Positions 26,361 through 35,073 of a stretch of DNA of 64,000 nt are shown in pieces; the first letter of the stretch is position 1, and each line of letters starts with the position of its first letter. Under the pieces are notes generated by a model. That model worked only from the letters and a program-made list of their open reading frames with translations, did no database searches and was not told the DNA's origin. Source of the stretch: Bosea sp. (in: a-proteobacteria) (GTDB lineage: Bacteria > Pseudomonadota > Alphaproteobacteria > Rhizobiales > Beijerinckiaceae). Location of the stretch: the NCBI GenBank assembly GCA_023910605.1, contig JAAVVV010000001.1, positions 3,648,698 to 3,712,697 on the forward strand. The letters are read 5' to 3'. A program made the translations under genes and the position numbers.

Positions 26361-26500
26361 AACTCCTGCTCTTCAGTCAGGCAAGATGTTCGACTCCCAA
26401 GCGCAACTGCGGGCTCGAAACAGCGCTTCGGTGGCGCGGGATGGGCGTCAGTCAATCTTGCCCACGGCCAGGCCCCCGCGGCGTCCGGCCAGGCCCCGCG

Positions 26501-27487
26501 TCAGAACCGTGCTTTAGCCTCTGCCAGAAGGGACCGGAGCCGGTCTGTCCAGGCGCCAAGGTTCTCGCCGGTCCGCGCGGAAACCCCGATGATCTCGGCT
26601 TTCGGATTTACAGTCGCGATGTTGGCGCGGCAGGCGGCCTCGTCAAAGCCGACATGCGGAGCTAGGTCCATCTTGTTGATGATCACAATGCCCACGGCGC
26701 GGAACATATGGGGGTACTTCAGCGGCTTGTCCTCGCCCTCGGTGGTCGAGATCACGGCGATCTTCATCGCCTCGCCCAAATCGAACATCGCGGGACACAC
26801 GAGGTTGCCCACGTTCTCGATCAGAAGAAGCGAGCCAGGCGCGGGGTTCAGCGCGCGCGCCGCTTGGGCCACCATGTCGGCCTCAAGGTGGCAGCCCGCA
26901 CCGGTGTTGACCTGAATGGCCGGAGCCCCGGCCGCGCGGATGCGATTGGCGTCGTTCGTGGTCATCTGGTCGCCTTCGATGACCGAGATCGCGACCTGAC
27001 CTTTCAGCGCCTTGATTGTGGCTTCCAGAAGGGCGGTCTTGCCCGAACCGGGCGAGGACACGAAGTTCAGCGCCAGCACCTCACGGCCCTCGAACCAGCC
27101 CCGGTTGCGGGCGGCAATGGCATCATTCTTGCCAAGTATCGCTGCCTCCAGCGCCACGATCCGGGGTTCAGGGGCCGAGGCCTGCAGAGTCTCGTGGTCG
27201 TGGGAATGGTGATGTTCATGGGTATGGCCGTGGCTATGATCATGGTCGTGATCGTGCCCATGGCTATGGTGATGCGTATGACTGTGCGGGTGCCCGTGGT
27301 CATGCCCGTGATCGTGCCCGTGGTCATGCGCATGCAGGTGGTCATGCGGGAGGCCGTGGGCGTGGGCAAAGGCGTGCGCCTCGGCAAGCGTCTGGCCGGC
27401 ATCGCGTATCTTTCGCGTCACGCCAGTTTCGACATCCGTCATCAAGACCTCGCTTTTCGGATCGGCACAGCCGCACACGCCACACAT
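26501..27487 (-). CDS. hypB: Hydrogenase nickel incorporation GTPase HypB, His-rich type
   Basis: 328 residues. An N-terminal high-affinity metal motif (MCGVCGC) is followed by an extremely His-rich segment at about 38-98 (repeats of HDHGHDHG and HSHGHDHD), typical of nickel-storing HypB proteins. The G domain has P-loop SSPGSGKTALL (about 144-154), EGDQMTTNDANRI, GAGCHLEADM, ENVGNLVCPAMFDLGE and NKMDLAPHVGF. HypB inserts Ni into the large subunit together with HypA. ATG 27487 overlaps the hypA stop (TGATG). It is the last gene of the hydrogenase cluster. Confidence 0.95.
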   Translation of the reverse strand: MCGVCGCADPKSEVLMTDVETGVTRKIRDAGQTLAEAHAFAHAHGLPHDHLHAHDHGHDHGHDHGHPHSHTHHHSHGHDHDHDHSHGHTHEHHHSHDHETLQASAPEPRIVALEAAILGKNDAIAARNRGWFEGREVLALNFVSSPGSGKTALLEATIKALKGQVAISVIEGDQMTTNDANRIRAAGAPAIQVNTGAGCHLEADMVAQAARALNPAPGSLLLIENVGNLVCPAMFDLGEAMKIAVISTTEGEDKPLKYPHMFRAVGIVIINKMDLAPHVGFDEAACRANIATVNPKAEIIGVSARTGENLGAWTDRLRSLLAEAKARF

Positions 27488-27729
27488 CAAGCATTCTCCC
27501 TGATTTCGAAATCCTTGACCGTGAAGGTATCCCCCTCGGCCTCGACAAAGCCGAGTATGGCCCCCGCCAGGCCCGTGTTCTCGGTCACGATGTCCCAGCA
27601 GAAGGCCAGCGCCCCCCGCTCGATACAGGCGCGCGGGCCAATGGCCACGCGCACCGTCTTGATGGGACGCCCGCGTGCATGTTCGGCCACGATGGCCGCA
27701 ATGCTGCGGGCCATGCCAAGCTCATGCAT
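27487..27729 (-). CDS. hypA: HypA-like nickel chaperone lacking the zinc-binding domain
   Basis: 80 residues against the usual ~113. The N-terminal nickel site MHELGMA (MHE) and the first alpha/beta part (VRVAIGPRACIERGALAFCW) are intact. After LAGAILGFVEAEG the sequence jumps to the C-terminal strand TFTVKDFEIRENA. The ~35 residues that carry the two CxxC zinc-binding pairs are absent, with no frame disruption. HypA's zinc domain normally tunes Ni affinity and partner choice, so this version may be a functional minimal variant, a decaying gene, or complemented by another HypA. Confidence 0.8.
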   Translation of the reverse strand: MHELGMARSIAAIVAEHARGRPIKTVRVAIGPRACIERGALAFCWDIVTENTGLAGAILGFVEAEGDTFTVKDFEIRENA

Positions 27730-27754
27730 GTGTGCGTCCCTTCTTCATCCGGGA

Positions 27755-27964
27755 TTACCCGATCAGGATCGCGGCCCCGGCAAGGGCGCCCGTCGCGCCT
27801 GCCAGCCGCCGTGAGTTGAGGGCAAGCCCGCTGCCAAGCCGTTCCAGCATCAGGCCGAGCACGACCCCGACGGCGTGCAGAAGCGAGGTCGCAACCACGA
27901 AGCCTGCGGCGTAGCTCAGGAACGACCCGGCGCCGGCTCCCTCACCTGTCAGTTGTTTCCTCAT
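27755..27964 (-). pseudogene. hupE: C-terminal stump of HupE/UreJ-family membrane protein
   Basis: 69 residues starting MRKQLTGEGAGAGSFLSYAA, with an AAAGGGA Shine-Dalgarno sequence, then two hydrophobic helices (AAGFVVATSLLHAVGVVLGL and LAGATGALAGAAILIG). This matches the last third of HupE/UreJ nickel permeases (~190-200 residues), whose N-terminal helices and nickel-binding His motif (HxxxxD) are missing. It has its own plausible start, so a short peptide may be made. It lies between hypE and hypA; a remnant is more likely than a functional permease. Confidence 0.6.
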
Positions 27965-27992
27965 GATCGTCCCTTTCCTGTTTTTGATAGGT

Positions 27993-29039
27993 TCAGCAAA
28001 TTCTCGGCAATTGTTCGCCAACCAGCATGTCGACGATGCGCCCGCCGCCGAAGACGGTCTTCATCACCACAGTGCGCGGATGAGCCGCAGTGGCGCGCCC
28101 GATGATGCAGGCGCCGCTCCCGGCAGGGGTGGCGCGCATGGCGGCCAGCGCGGCCCCGGCCTGATCGGGGGGCACAAACAGCACCAGCGTGCCTTCGTTG
28201 GCCAGATAGAGCGGATCGAGGCCCAGGATCTCGCACACACCCTTCACTTCGGCGCGCAAGGGCAGATCGGCTTCCATGATCTCGATCGCCACGCCTGCCG
28301 CGTCGGCGATCTCGTTCAGCGCGGAGGCAAGCCCGCCGCGTGTGGCATCCCGTGCCGCCCGAACGCCCGGAGCGGCGGCCAGGACGGCCTCCATCAGGTG
28401 GTTGAGCGGTTGGCAATCGGATTGGATATGGGTGGTCAGCGCCATGTCACCGCGTGCGGCAAGGATCGCCGCGCCGTGGTCGCCCAGGACGCCGTTGACG
28501 ATGGCGATGTCGCCGGGCTGCACCGAAGCGGCGATCAGGTTCCGCCCCGGCGGGATGACGCCCACGCCCGAGGTTGTGACGAATACTCCGTCGCCTGAAC
28601 CTTTGCCGACAACCTTGGTGTCGCCGGTCACGATCCGCACCCCCGCCGCATCGGCCGCCGCCTGCATCGATGCGGCAATGCGGCGCAGCGTCGTGATGGC
28701 AACGCCTTCCTCAATGATGAAGGCAGCCGACAGCCAAAGGGGCCTTGCGCCCCCCACGGCAAGGTCGTTGACAGTGCCGCAGACCGCGATCGCGCCGATA
28801 TCGCCGCCCGGAAACTCCATCGGCGAGACAACGAAGCTGTCGGTGGTGAAGGCCAGTTGCGCGCCGGGTTCCAGCAAGGCGGGGTGCATCAGGCGGGCCT
28901 GATCCTCCATTCCCGGAGGCGCGAAGACGGATGTGAACACATCCTCGATCAGATCGCGCATCGCCTTGCCGCCGCCGCCATGGGCCAGCGTGACCCGGTC
29001 GGCCACCACACGCCGGGCGGGACGCAAGCCTGCGTTCAT
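27993..29039 (-). CDS. hypE: Carbamoyl dehydratase HypE
   Basis: 348 residues, PurM/ThiL-like fold. It dehydrates the thiocarbamate on its own C-terminal Cys to thiocyanate, forming the CN ligands of the NiFe site. The N-terminal ATP-binding region is VTLAHGGGGKAMRDLIEDVF, with FTTDSFVVSPMEFPGGDIG, and the chain ends in the required PRIC. ATG 29039 overlaps the hypD stop (ATGA). The length and C-terminus are complete, so it is probably functional. Confidence 0.95.
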   Translation of the reverse strand: MNAGLRPARRVVADRVTLAHGGGGKAMRDLIEDVFTSVFAPPGMEDQARLMHPALLEPGAQLAFTTDSFVVSPMEFPGGDIGAIAVCGTVNDLAVGGARPLWLSAAFIIEEGVAITTLRRIAASMQAAADAAGVRIVTGDTKVVGKGSGDGVFVTTSGVGVIPPGRNLIAASVQPGDIAIVNGVLGDHGAAILAARGDMALTTHIQSDCQPLNHLMEAVLAAAPGVRAARDATRGGLASALNEIADAAGVAIEIMEADLPLRAEVKGVCEILGLDPLYLANEGTLVLFVPPDQAGAALAAMRATPAGSGACIIGRATAAHPRTVVMKTVFGGGRIVDMLVGEQLPRIC

Positions 29040-30175
29040 ACCGCCTCCTCCAGCCGAAGGCCGCCATACTGGAAGTACGCCGCGCATGCCCCTTCGGAAC
29101 TGACCATCAGCGCCCCCAGCGGCATTTCCGGCGTGCAGCCCTTGCCGAACTGCGGGCAGGCATGCGGCTTGATCCGGCCCGTCATCACGTCGCCACAGCG
29201 ACAGCCGTCGGGTTCTGCGACGGCACGGGGTCCAAGCCCATAGCCGATGCCGAACTTCACCTCGGCGTCGAAGGCCGCATATTTCGGCCGGATGCGCAGG
29301 CCGCTGGCGTCAATCTCTCCCAGGCCGCGCCATTCGAAACTGGGGCGCGGCTCGTAGACCTCGGCGCAGGCGGCGATGCTGACGGGGTTGCCATCATCGG
29401 GCACCACGCGGGAATACTGGTTTTCCACCTCGGCCCGTCCATCGCGGATCTGTTCCAGCACCATCAGCACCGATTGCAGCAGGTCCAGGGGTTCAAACCC
29501 CGCCACGACGATGGGCTTGCCATAGTCGCGCGCGATGAAATCGTAAGGATGAATGCCGATGACCATGGACACATGTCCGGGGCCGACAAAACCATCCAGC
29601 ACCATATACGGATCATCCAGCAGCGCCTTGATCGGCGGCGGCACGGTGATGTGGTTGCAGAAGATCGAGAAATTGGTCTGGTTGTCCGCCGCAGCCTGAA
29701 GGACGGTCAGCGCGGTCGAGGGGGTTGTCGTCTCGAACCCAAGGCCAAAGAACACCACCTCGCGGTCAGGGTTCCGCCGAGCAAGTTCAAGCGCGTCCAG
29801 CGGCGAATAGACCATGCGGATGTCGGCCCCGTCCGCCTTGGCCTGGATCAGCGACTTCCGCCGCCCCGGCACCCGCATCGCGTCGCCAAAGGTGGTCATG
29901 ATCACCCCGGGCCGTTCGGCGATTTCGACGCATTCGTCGATCCGGGTCATCGGCAGCACGCAGACCGGGCACCCTGGGCCGTGGATGAATTCGAGGCCCG
30001 GAGGCGTCAGCTTGTCGAGCCCATAGCGGAAGATCGCATGGGTGTGGCCGCCGCAGATTTCCATGATGTGGACGGGCTTGTCCTTGGTCGCCCCGATCTC
30101 ATCTGTCACCCGGGCTATGGCGGCCAGCACCCCCCGCGCGGCGACAGGGTCGCGGAATTCGTCGGCGTATCTCAT
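29036..30175 (-). CDS. hypD: Hydrogenase formation protein HypD
   Basis: 379 residues, [4Fe-4S] scaffold that with HypC assembles the Fe(CN)2CO unit. Conserved motifs are HIMEICGGHTHAIFRYGL, FIHGPGCPVCVLPMTRID and FFGLGFETTTPSTALTV, with the C-terminal cluster Cys in CRCGDVMTGRIKPHACPQFG and GKGCTPEMPLGALMVS. It overlaps hypC by 4 bp at its start and hypE by 4 bp at its end. Confidence 0.96.
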   Translation of the reverse strand: MRYADEFRDPVAARGVLAAIARVTDEIGATKDKPVHIMEICGGHTHAIFRYGLDKLTPPGLEFIHGPGCPVCVLPMTRIDECVEIAERPGVIMTTFGDAMRVPGRRKSLIQAKADGADIRMVYSPLDALELARRNPDREVVFFGLGFETTTPSTALTVLQAAADNQTNFSIFCNHITVPPPIKALLDDPYMVLDGFVGPGHVSMVIGIHPYDFIARDYGKPIVVAGFEPLDLLQSVLMVLEQIRDGRAEVENQYSRVVPDDGNPVSIAACAEVYEPRPSFEWRGLGEIDASGLRIRPKYAAFDAEVKFGIGYGLGPRAVAEPDGCRCGDVMTGRIKPHACPQFGKGCTPEMPLGALMVSSEGACAAYFQYGGLRLEEAV

Positions 30176-30459
30176 GATGCCAGCATCCGCTCGGAGGCGC
30201 GCATCGCCTCGATTTCCTCCTGCGCCTCGCCGAGTTGGCGCAGGATGTCGAGGGTCAGCGCCGCCTCCTGCTCGTTGATCCGGCTCATCGCAAAGCCGAC
30301 ATGGATCAGCGACCAGGCGCCGATCAGGTCCTCGATCGGTTCATCCTTCAGGATGCAGGCGACGTTGACCTGGCGGCGCACGCCCATCACCTCGACGATG
30401 GCGAGCTTTCGGCTGGCATCGGCGATTTCCACGATCTGTCCGGGGATGCCTAGGCACAT
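30172..30459 (-). CDS. hypC: Hydrogenase maturation chaperone HypC
   Basis: 95 residues. It begins MCLGIPGQIVEI, with the essential Cys2 that binds the iron centre and the large subunit, and has VRRQVNVACILKDEP and AWSLIHVGFAMSRINEQEA. This is a standard OB-fold HypC with an extended C-terminal helix. The start overlaps the hypF 3' end by 10 bp. Confidence 0.95.
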   Translation of the reverse strand: MCLGIPGQIVEIADASRKLAIVEVMGVRRQVNVACILKDEPIEDLIGAWSLIHVGFAMSRINEQEAALTLDILRQLGEAQEEIEAMRASERMLAS

Positions 30460-32795
30460 GGGGTTTCTTCCGTTTGGGTGACGGCCAGGGCGATGAGCGC
30501 CTGACCAAGGGCCAGCCCGCCATCGTTGGCGGGAACTTTCGCATGGCTCAGAACATGCTTGCCGGATGCCTCAAGCCCCTGATGCACGAGGGCGAAGAGG
30601 GTGGCGTTCTGAAAGCAGCCGCCTGACAGGGCGATGGTGTCGATCTCGGTGTCCTTGGTGATCCGCTCGGCCATCTTCACGATGGCCATGGCCAGACCGC
30701 GATGGAACCGGGCGGCGATCACGCCAACCGGCGTTTCAAGGATCAGATCGCCCAGCATCGCGCGCCAGACGGCCAGCGGCTCGATATAGGGCATGCCGCG
30801 CCCCCCCATCAGGGGGATGGAGAACGGATAGGCGAGGTCATCGGGCTCCTCCATCGCAGCCGGGTCAATCGTCGCCTCGAACCGCATCGCGGCTTCGCCC
30901 TCATAACTCTGCGGGCCCCATGCCACGCCCGCGATCGCCGCCGCTGCATCGAAAAGCCTGCCGCAGGAGCTGGATAGCGGCGTATTCTGACCCTTGGCGA
31001 TCATTGCATCCAGGGTTGCGCGGGGAATTCCCGACAAGCGCTGGTGTATCGGCAAAGCCTCGAAATTCATCGAAAACTCCGCCCAGCCCATCTGGGCCAT
31101 CAGATGCGCATAGGCATTACGCCACGGCTCGCGAACCGCTGCCGCCCCACCCGGCAGGGCCACAGGCTTCAGGCTGCCCGCCCGCCGATACCCGCGATAA
31201 TCGCAGACCAGAAACTCGCCGCCCCAGATCGTGCCATCATCGCCCAGCCCCGCGCCATCCATCGCGATGCCCAGAACCGGGCGCGCGTCCAGCGCGCGGC
31301 CATTCTCGGCCAGACAGGCGGCGATATGGGCGTGGTGGTGCTGCACGGCGACGACGGGGCGCCCCCCGGCGCGGGCGTAGCCGGCCTGGGTGGAGAGGTA
31401 CTGCGGGTGGCTGTCCACCGCGATCACATCGGGCGCATGGTCGAAGAGGCGGGTATAAAGATCAAGGTTGCGCGCGGTATCGGCGTGGGTCGCGGCATCC
31501 TCAAGATCGCCCATGTGCTGCGACAGGATGGCCTGGCCTTCCTTGACCAGGCAGAAGGTATTTTTCACCTCGGACCCCATCGCCAGCACTTGCGCGTCCC
31601 GCGAAAACCCGGAAGGCAGGAGCAGACCGGCGGGCGCATAGCCCCGCGCGCGGCGCAGCAGACGGGGGCGGCCAAGGTCGACACGGACGACAGAATCGTC
31701 GATGCGATTGGCAATGTCGCGGTCATGCAGGCAGGCGAAATCGGCGATGCCCGCCAAACGCTCGCGGGTGTCGGCATTGGTGATGCACTGCGGCTGGCCC
31801 GAGGGGTTGCCAGAGGTCATCACCACCGGCCGCCCGATCCGGCGCAGGATCATGTGGTAGAAGGGCGTATAGGGCAGCATCACGCCCAGCCGGTCGAGGC
31901 CGGGGGCAATGCTGTCGGGCAGGCTGTTCGGCAGGGCGCGGAGGAGGACGATGGGCGCTGCGGGACTGGAAAGCGTGTCGGCCTCGACGTCCGACACCTC
32001 GGAGAAGCCGCGCACCACGTCCAGATCGCGCGCCATCAGGGCAAAGGCCTTGCCCTCGCGGCCCTTGCGGCGGCGAAGCTCGGCCACGGCCGCAGGATTG
32101 GTCGCATCGCAAGCCAGATGCACACCGCCAAGCCCCCGGATCGCCACGATATGGCCGTTCAGGATCATGCCCCCTGTGGCGTCGATATCGTCGAGCATCG
32201 AAAACGCCTCGTGCTGCACCGCCCCCGGCCCCAGCTTTTCGATCCATATCTGCGGGCCGCAGCGGCCGCAGGCCACCGGTTGCGCGTGGAAGCGGCGGTC
32301 GGCGGGGTTGCGATACTCGGCGTTGCAGGGCTGGCAGAGGTCGAAGGGGGCCATGGTCGTGTTGGCCCGGTCATAGGGAGCTGCGGTGACGATGGAAAAG
32401 CGCGGGCCGCAGTTCGTGCAATTGGTGAAGGGGTAACGATAGCGCCGCTCGAACGGGCTGCGTATCTCGGCAAGACAATCGGCGCAGGTGGCGGCATCGG
32501 GAGAGACCGAGCCGCGCATCTCGCCGCCTTCCGAGGCGACGATGTCAAAGCCTGTGGGCGCTTCGGCCTCCAAAGGCTCCACCCGCAGCTCCTCGATCCG
32601 CGCCAGGGCGGGCAGGCTGGCGTGCAGGCGGGCCGGGAAGGTCTCGACCGCCTCGCCCCAAAGGCGGATCACGACGCCCTCCGACGTGTTCTTCACATCG
32701 CCCGCAAGGCCCATCTCTTGCGCCAGACGCCAGACAGTGGGGCGGAAGCCCACGCCCTGCACCTGGCCTCGGACAATGACCTGCGTGCCGATCAT
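30450..32795 (-). CDS. hypF: Carbamoyltransferase HypF
   Basis: 781 residues. It produces the carbamoyl precursor of the cyanide ligands and transfers it to HypE. Domain order: acylphosphatase (VRGQVQGVGFRPTVW, near the N-terminus), two zinc-finger pairs (CADCLAEI, CTNCGPRFS, CQPCNAEY, CGRCGPQ), a YrdC-like domain (GGVHLACDATNPAAV) and a Kae1-like domain (VQHHHAHIAACLAENG, AMDGAGLGDDGTIWGGEF, ALSGGCFQNATLF). ATG 32795 overlaps the NHL gene stop (ATGA); the open frame upstream of it is only a shadow of the NHL gene. Confidence 0.96.
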   Translation of the reverse strand: MIGTQVIVRGQVQGVGFRPTVWRLAQEMGLAGDVKNTSEGVVIRLWGEAVETFPARLHASLPALARIEELRVEPLEAEAPTGFDIVASEGGEMRGSVSPDAATCADCLAEIRSPFERRYRYPFTNCTNCGPRFSIVTAAPYDRANTTMAPFDLCQPCNAEYRNPADRRFHAQPVACGRCGPQIWIEKLGPGAVQHEAFSMLDDIDATGGMILNGHIVAIRGLGGVHLACDATNPAAVAELRRRKGREGKAFALMARDLDVVRGFSEVSDVEADTLSSPAAPIVLLRALPNSLPDSIAPGLDRLGVMLPYTPFYHMILRRIGRPVVMTSGNPSGQPQCITNADTRERLAGIADFACLHDRDIANRIDDSVVRVDLGRPRLLRRARGYAPAGLLLPSGFSRDAQVLAMGSEVKNTFCLVKEGQAILSQHMGDLEDAATHADTARNLDLYTRLFDHAPDVIAVDSHPQYLSTQAGYARAGGRPVVAVQHHHAHIAACLAENGRALDARPVLGIAMDGAGLGDDGTIWGGEFLVCDYRGYRRAGSLKPVALPGGAAAVREPWRNAYAHLMAQMGWAEFSMNFEALPIHQRLSGIPRATLDAMIAKGQNTPLSSSCGRLFDAAAAIAGVAWGPQSYEGEAAMRFEATIDPAAMEEPDDLAYPFSIPLMGGRGMPYIEPLAVWRAMLGDLILETPVGVIAARFHRGLAMAIVKMAERITKDTEIDTIALSGGCFQNATLFALVHQGLEASGKHVLSHAKVPANDGGLALGQALIALAVTQTEETPCA

Positions 32796-33970
32796 GATGC
32801 TGCACGCCAGATCAAAACGCGGTTGTTGCCGCTGTCGGCCACCGCGACCGTGCTTCCAAGCGCCGAGAGGCCATAGGGCCAGCACAGGCTGTCGCGCATG
32901 GCCATGCCCCAGCGGTTGTCGCCCTTGGCGGCGAAATCGGGCTGGCCGGTCAGCCGGTCGGCATGGGCCCCCATGGCGGTATCGGAAAAGCCCAATATGC
33001 GTGAATTGGCCGTGTCGCCCACCACCAGCCGGTCGCCCAGCACCGCCAGCGCATAGGGCATGTTCATCGCCAGCGACGAGGGGTAGTAGGCCGCGCGGTT
33101 CAGGTCGCAATCCTGCATCGCGCCCTGGCCGAGCACCGCATCAGCAGGCTGGCCATTGGTCACGGGCAGTGCGGTCCAGATCATCACCCGGTTGTTGCCC
33201 GCATCGGCGACAGCAAGGCCGCCCTGCCAACCCACCGCCATATGCGGCCAGCGCATCGAGCGTGACGACACCGCCGCCCCCGCATTCTCGTCCCGGCAGG
33301 TAAAGCTGTCCTGCCCCAGAACCAGATCGGCGGGCTGGCCGGTGTGCTGAGGGTCCTCCCAGACCAGAACCCGACGGTTGCCGGTGTCGCACACGACCAG
33401 CCGCCCGGCGACCTCCGCTACGCCATAGGGCCAGTGCAGCGTGCTGGCGGTCGGCGCATCAGCCCTGCCATTGGCCAGCGCCCCGTCGGGCGTGGACTGC
33501 CCCAGGATGACATCGGCAGCGTCGTCCGGTCCGGTCGGCAGGCGCCGCCAGATCAGGACGCGATGGTTCCAGGGATCGGCGACCGCAAGTCCGCCGCGAA
33601 AAGCGGCGATCCCGGTGGGCACGTTCAGCGTGGCCGCCGTGACGGGCCCCTTGGCATTGCGCCCCTCGCGCCCGAATGCAGGCTGGCCGACCAGGATATC
33701 TGCGGGCGTGTCGTCCGCCTCGGGCACCTTCTGCCAGCCCAGCAGCCGGTGATGCCCGGTGTCGGCCACCCAGAACGAGCCGTTGGGGTGCAGGCATACC
33801 CCGCGCGGGCCGAACAGACGGTGTGCCGCGGGGGTGATGGGCTCGGCGAGCATTCCGCCATCGGTGCCAAGGATAACGCTCGCACCCCTGGGGTCGAGAA
33901 GGGCTGCGCCTTGGGTTGCCGTACCCTCGGCCTTGATCGGCGAAAAAGAGGGAGAAAGCGATACCCTCAT
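32792..33970 (-). CDS. NHL-repeat beta-propeller protein of the hydrogenase cluster
   Basis: 392 residues with six NHL repeats filling most of the chain. Examples are FGPRGVCLHPNGSFWVADTG, GGLAVADPWNHRVLIW, RLVVCDTGNRRVLVW, GLAVADAGNNRVMIW, RLVVGDTANSRILGF and TVAVADSGNNRVLIW, predicting a closed six-bladed propeller. There is no signal peptide, so it is cytoplasmic like HupSL. NHL proteins recur beside group 2a and 1h hydrogenases, but their task is not established; scaffolding or assembly is plausible. ATG 33970 overlaps the NifU-Rieske gene stop. Confidence 0.85.
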   Translation of the reverse strand: MRVSLSPSFSPIKAEGTATQGAALLDPRGASVILGTDGGMLAEPITPAAHRLFGPRGVCLHPNGSFWVADTGHHRLLGWQKVPEADDTPADILVGQPAFGREGRNAKGPVTAATLNVPTGIAAFRGGLAVADPWNHRVLIWRRLPTGPDDAADVILGQSTPDGALANGRADAPTASTLHWPYGVAEVAGRLVVCDTGNRRVLVWEDPQHTGQPADLVLGQDSFTCRDENAGAAVSSRSMRWPHMAVGWQGGLAVADAGNNRVMIWTALPVTNGQPADAVLGQGAMQDCDLNRAAYYPSSLAMNMPYALAVLGDRLVVGDTANSRILGFSDTAMGAHADRLTGQPDFAAKGDNRWGMAMRDSLCWPYGLSALGSTVAVADSGNNRVLIWRAAS

Positions 33971-34836
33971 GGCACCAGCCTGATCTGGATGCGGTTGCCG
34001 ATCACCCGCACCGCATGGGCGTGCAGCCGCACTTCCGGTGCTGTCAGGCATTCGCCGCTTTCCAGCGCGTAGCGAAAGCCGTGGAAGGGGCAGGTCAGGA
34101 TGCCGCCCTCCAGCGCGCCTTCGGTCATCTCGACGCCCATATGGGCGCAGGCGTTGCGAAAGCAGGTGACGTTATTGCCATGGCGCGAGACGATCACTGC
34201 CTCGCCCCCCACGATTTCAAAAAGGGTCGCCCCGTCGGGCAGGCGGGCAAGGTCCAGCGCATTGTGCCAGGCCCCTCCCAGGGTCTCGGCGAAGGGTGAT
34301 GTGAAATGCACCGTATCCGCCCCGCCGCCGCCCAGACCCTTTGCCTGCCGCACGTCGGTGATCTCTGGCACCGCGTCCTGAATGGCCTTCTTGACACCGG
34401 CGTAGAAGGTCAGTTGCGAGGCCGGGCAGCCATCGCAGGCCCCCAGAAAGCGGATGTCGGCACGTGAGCCTTCGACGGAAGCCACCTCGGCATTGCCGCC
34501 ATGGCTGGCCAGCATAGGGCGCACGGTTTCCAGCGCCGCTTCGACCCGTTCGAAGAGCGAGGGCTTCAGAATCCCGTGACGGCGCAGAACGGCATAGACC
34601 ACCTCATCGCGCGCGGCCTCGACCAGGGCGGGGCCAAACCCCGGCTGAGCTTTCAGGCTGCGGAACAGACGGCGAAAGGCCTCTGCGTTCAGCGCGTCCA
34701 GCGCCTCGGCCTGCGCTTTCGCCCCCATGCGGGCAGAATCATCCCAATTCTCTGCCAGTGCCTCCAGCGCGCGCAGATCGCCAAGCAGCCGGTCAAGGCT
34801 GGGTGCATCCGAGGCGGGGGCCGACTCGTCTTTCAT
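33967..34836 (-). CDS. NifU-like / Rieske [2Fe-2S] fusion protein
   Basis: 289 residues. A helical N-terminal segment (about 1-90) is followed by a NifU C-terminal-type domain (about 90-160) with the cluster-scaffold pair CDGCPAS, and a Rieske domain (about 175-285) with CAHMG and CPFHGFRY supplying two Cys and two His. It carries two potential Fe-S centres in one soluble chain, so it could deliver clusters to HupS or accept its electrons. Comparable Rieske-type genes accompany Huc-like hydrogenases. Overlaps the NHL gene by 4 bp and is 3 bp from the small membrane protein gene. Confidence 0.85.
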   Translation of the reverse strand: MKDESAPASDAPSLDRLLGDLRALEALAENWDDSARMGAKAQAEALDALNAEAFRRLFRSLKAQPGFGPALVEAARDEVVYAVLRRHGILKPSLFERVEAALETVRPMLASHGGNAEVASVEGSRADIRFLGACDGCPASQLTFYAGVKKAIQDAVPEITDVRQAKGLGGGGADTVHFTSPFAETLGGAWHNALDLARLPDGATLFEIVGGEAVIVSRHGNNVTCFRNACAHMGVEMTEGALEGGILTCPFHGFRYALESGECLTAPEVRLHAHAVRVIGNRIQIRLVP

Positions 34837-34839
34837 GGC

Positions 34840-35061
34840 CTATGCGTATTTTACGTCTTTGAGCAGGATCGGCTGCGCAAAACCCGCCACTGCCCCCGCC
34901 GCAATCGCCGCGAGCCATAGGGGCGCGAATTGGCCAAGCACAAGGCCCACAACCAGACCCGCGCCCATGCCTTTCGCCAGTTGACGGACCACCATGCGGT
35001 TGTCCTTGAAAAGCTTGCCCGCAAAGAACTGCTGTGCGGAATTCATCGCCATGCCAAACAT
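34840..35061 (-). CDS. Small membrane protein of the hydrogenase cluster
   Basis: 73 residues. A basic N-terminus (about 12-28) is followed by a hydrophobic stretch able to form two helices (GMGAGLVVGLVLGQFAPLWL, AAIAAGAVAGFAQPI), ending LLKDVKYA. No family is recognised. It sits 3 bp upstream of the NifU-Rieske gene and 12 bp downstream of another small membrane protein gene. As HupSL has no membrane anchor of its own, such proteins are candidates for attaching the complex to the membrane or quinone pool. Confidence 0.65.
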   Translation of the reverse strand: MFGMAMNSAQQFFAGKLFKDNRMVVRQLAKGMGAGLVVGLVLGQFAPLWLAAIAAGAVAGFAQPILLKDVKYA

Positions 35062-35073
35062 CTGCGCCCCCCC

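Noticed and set aside
31044-32876. 610-codon open frame on the plus strand opposite hypF
   Set aside because: Low-complexity shadow of hypF, whose zinc fingers and Kae1 motifs are unambiguous.
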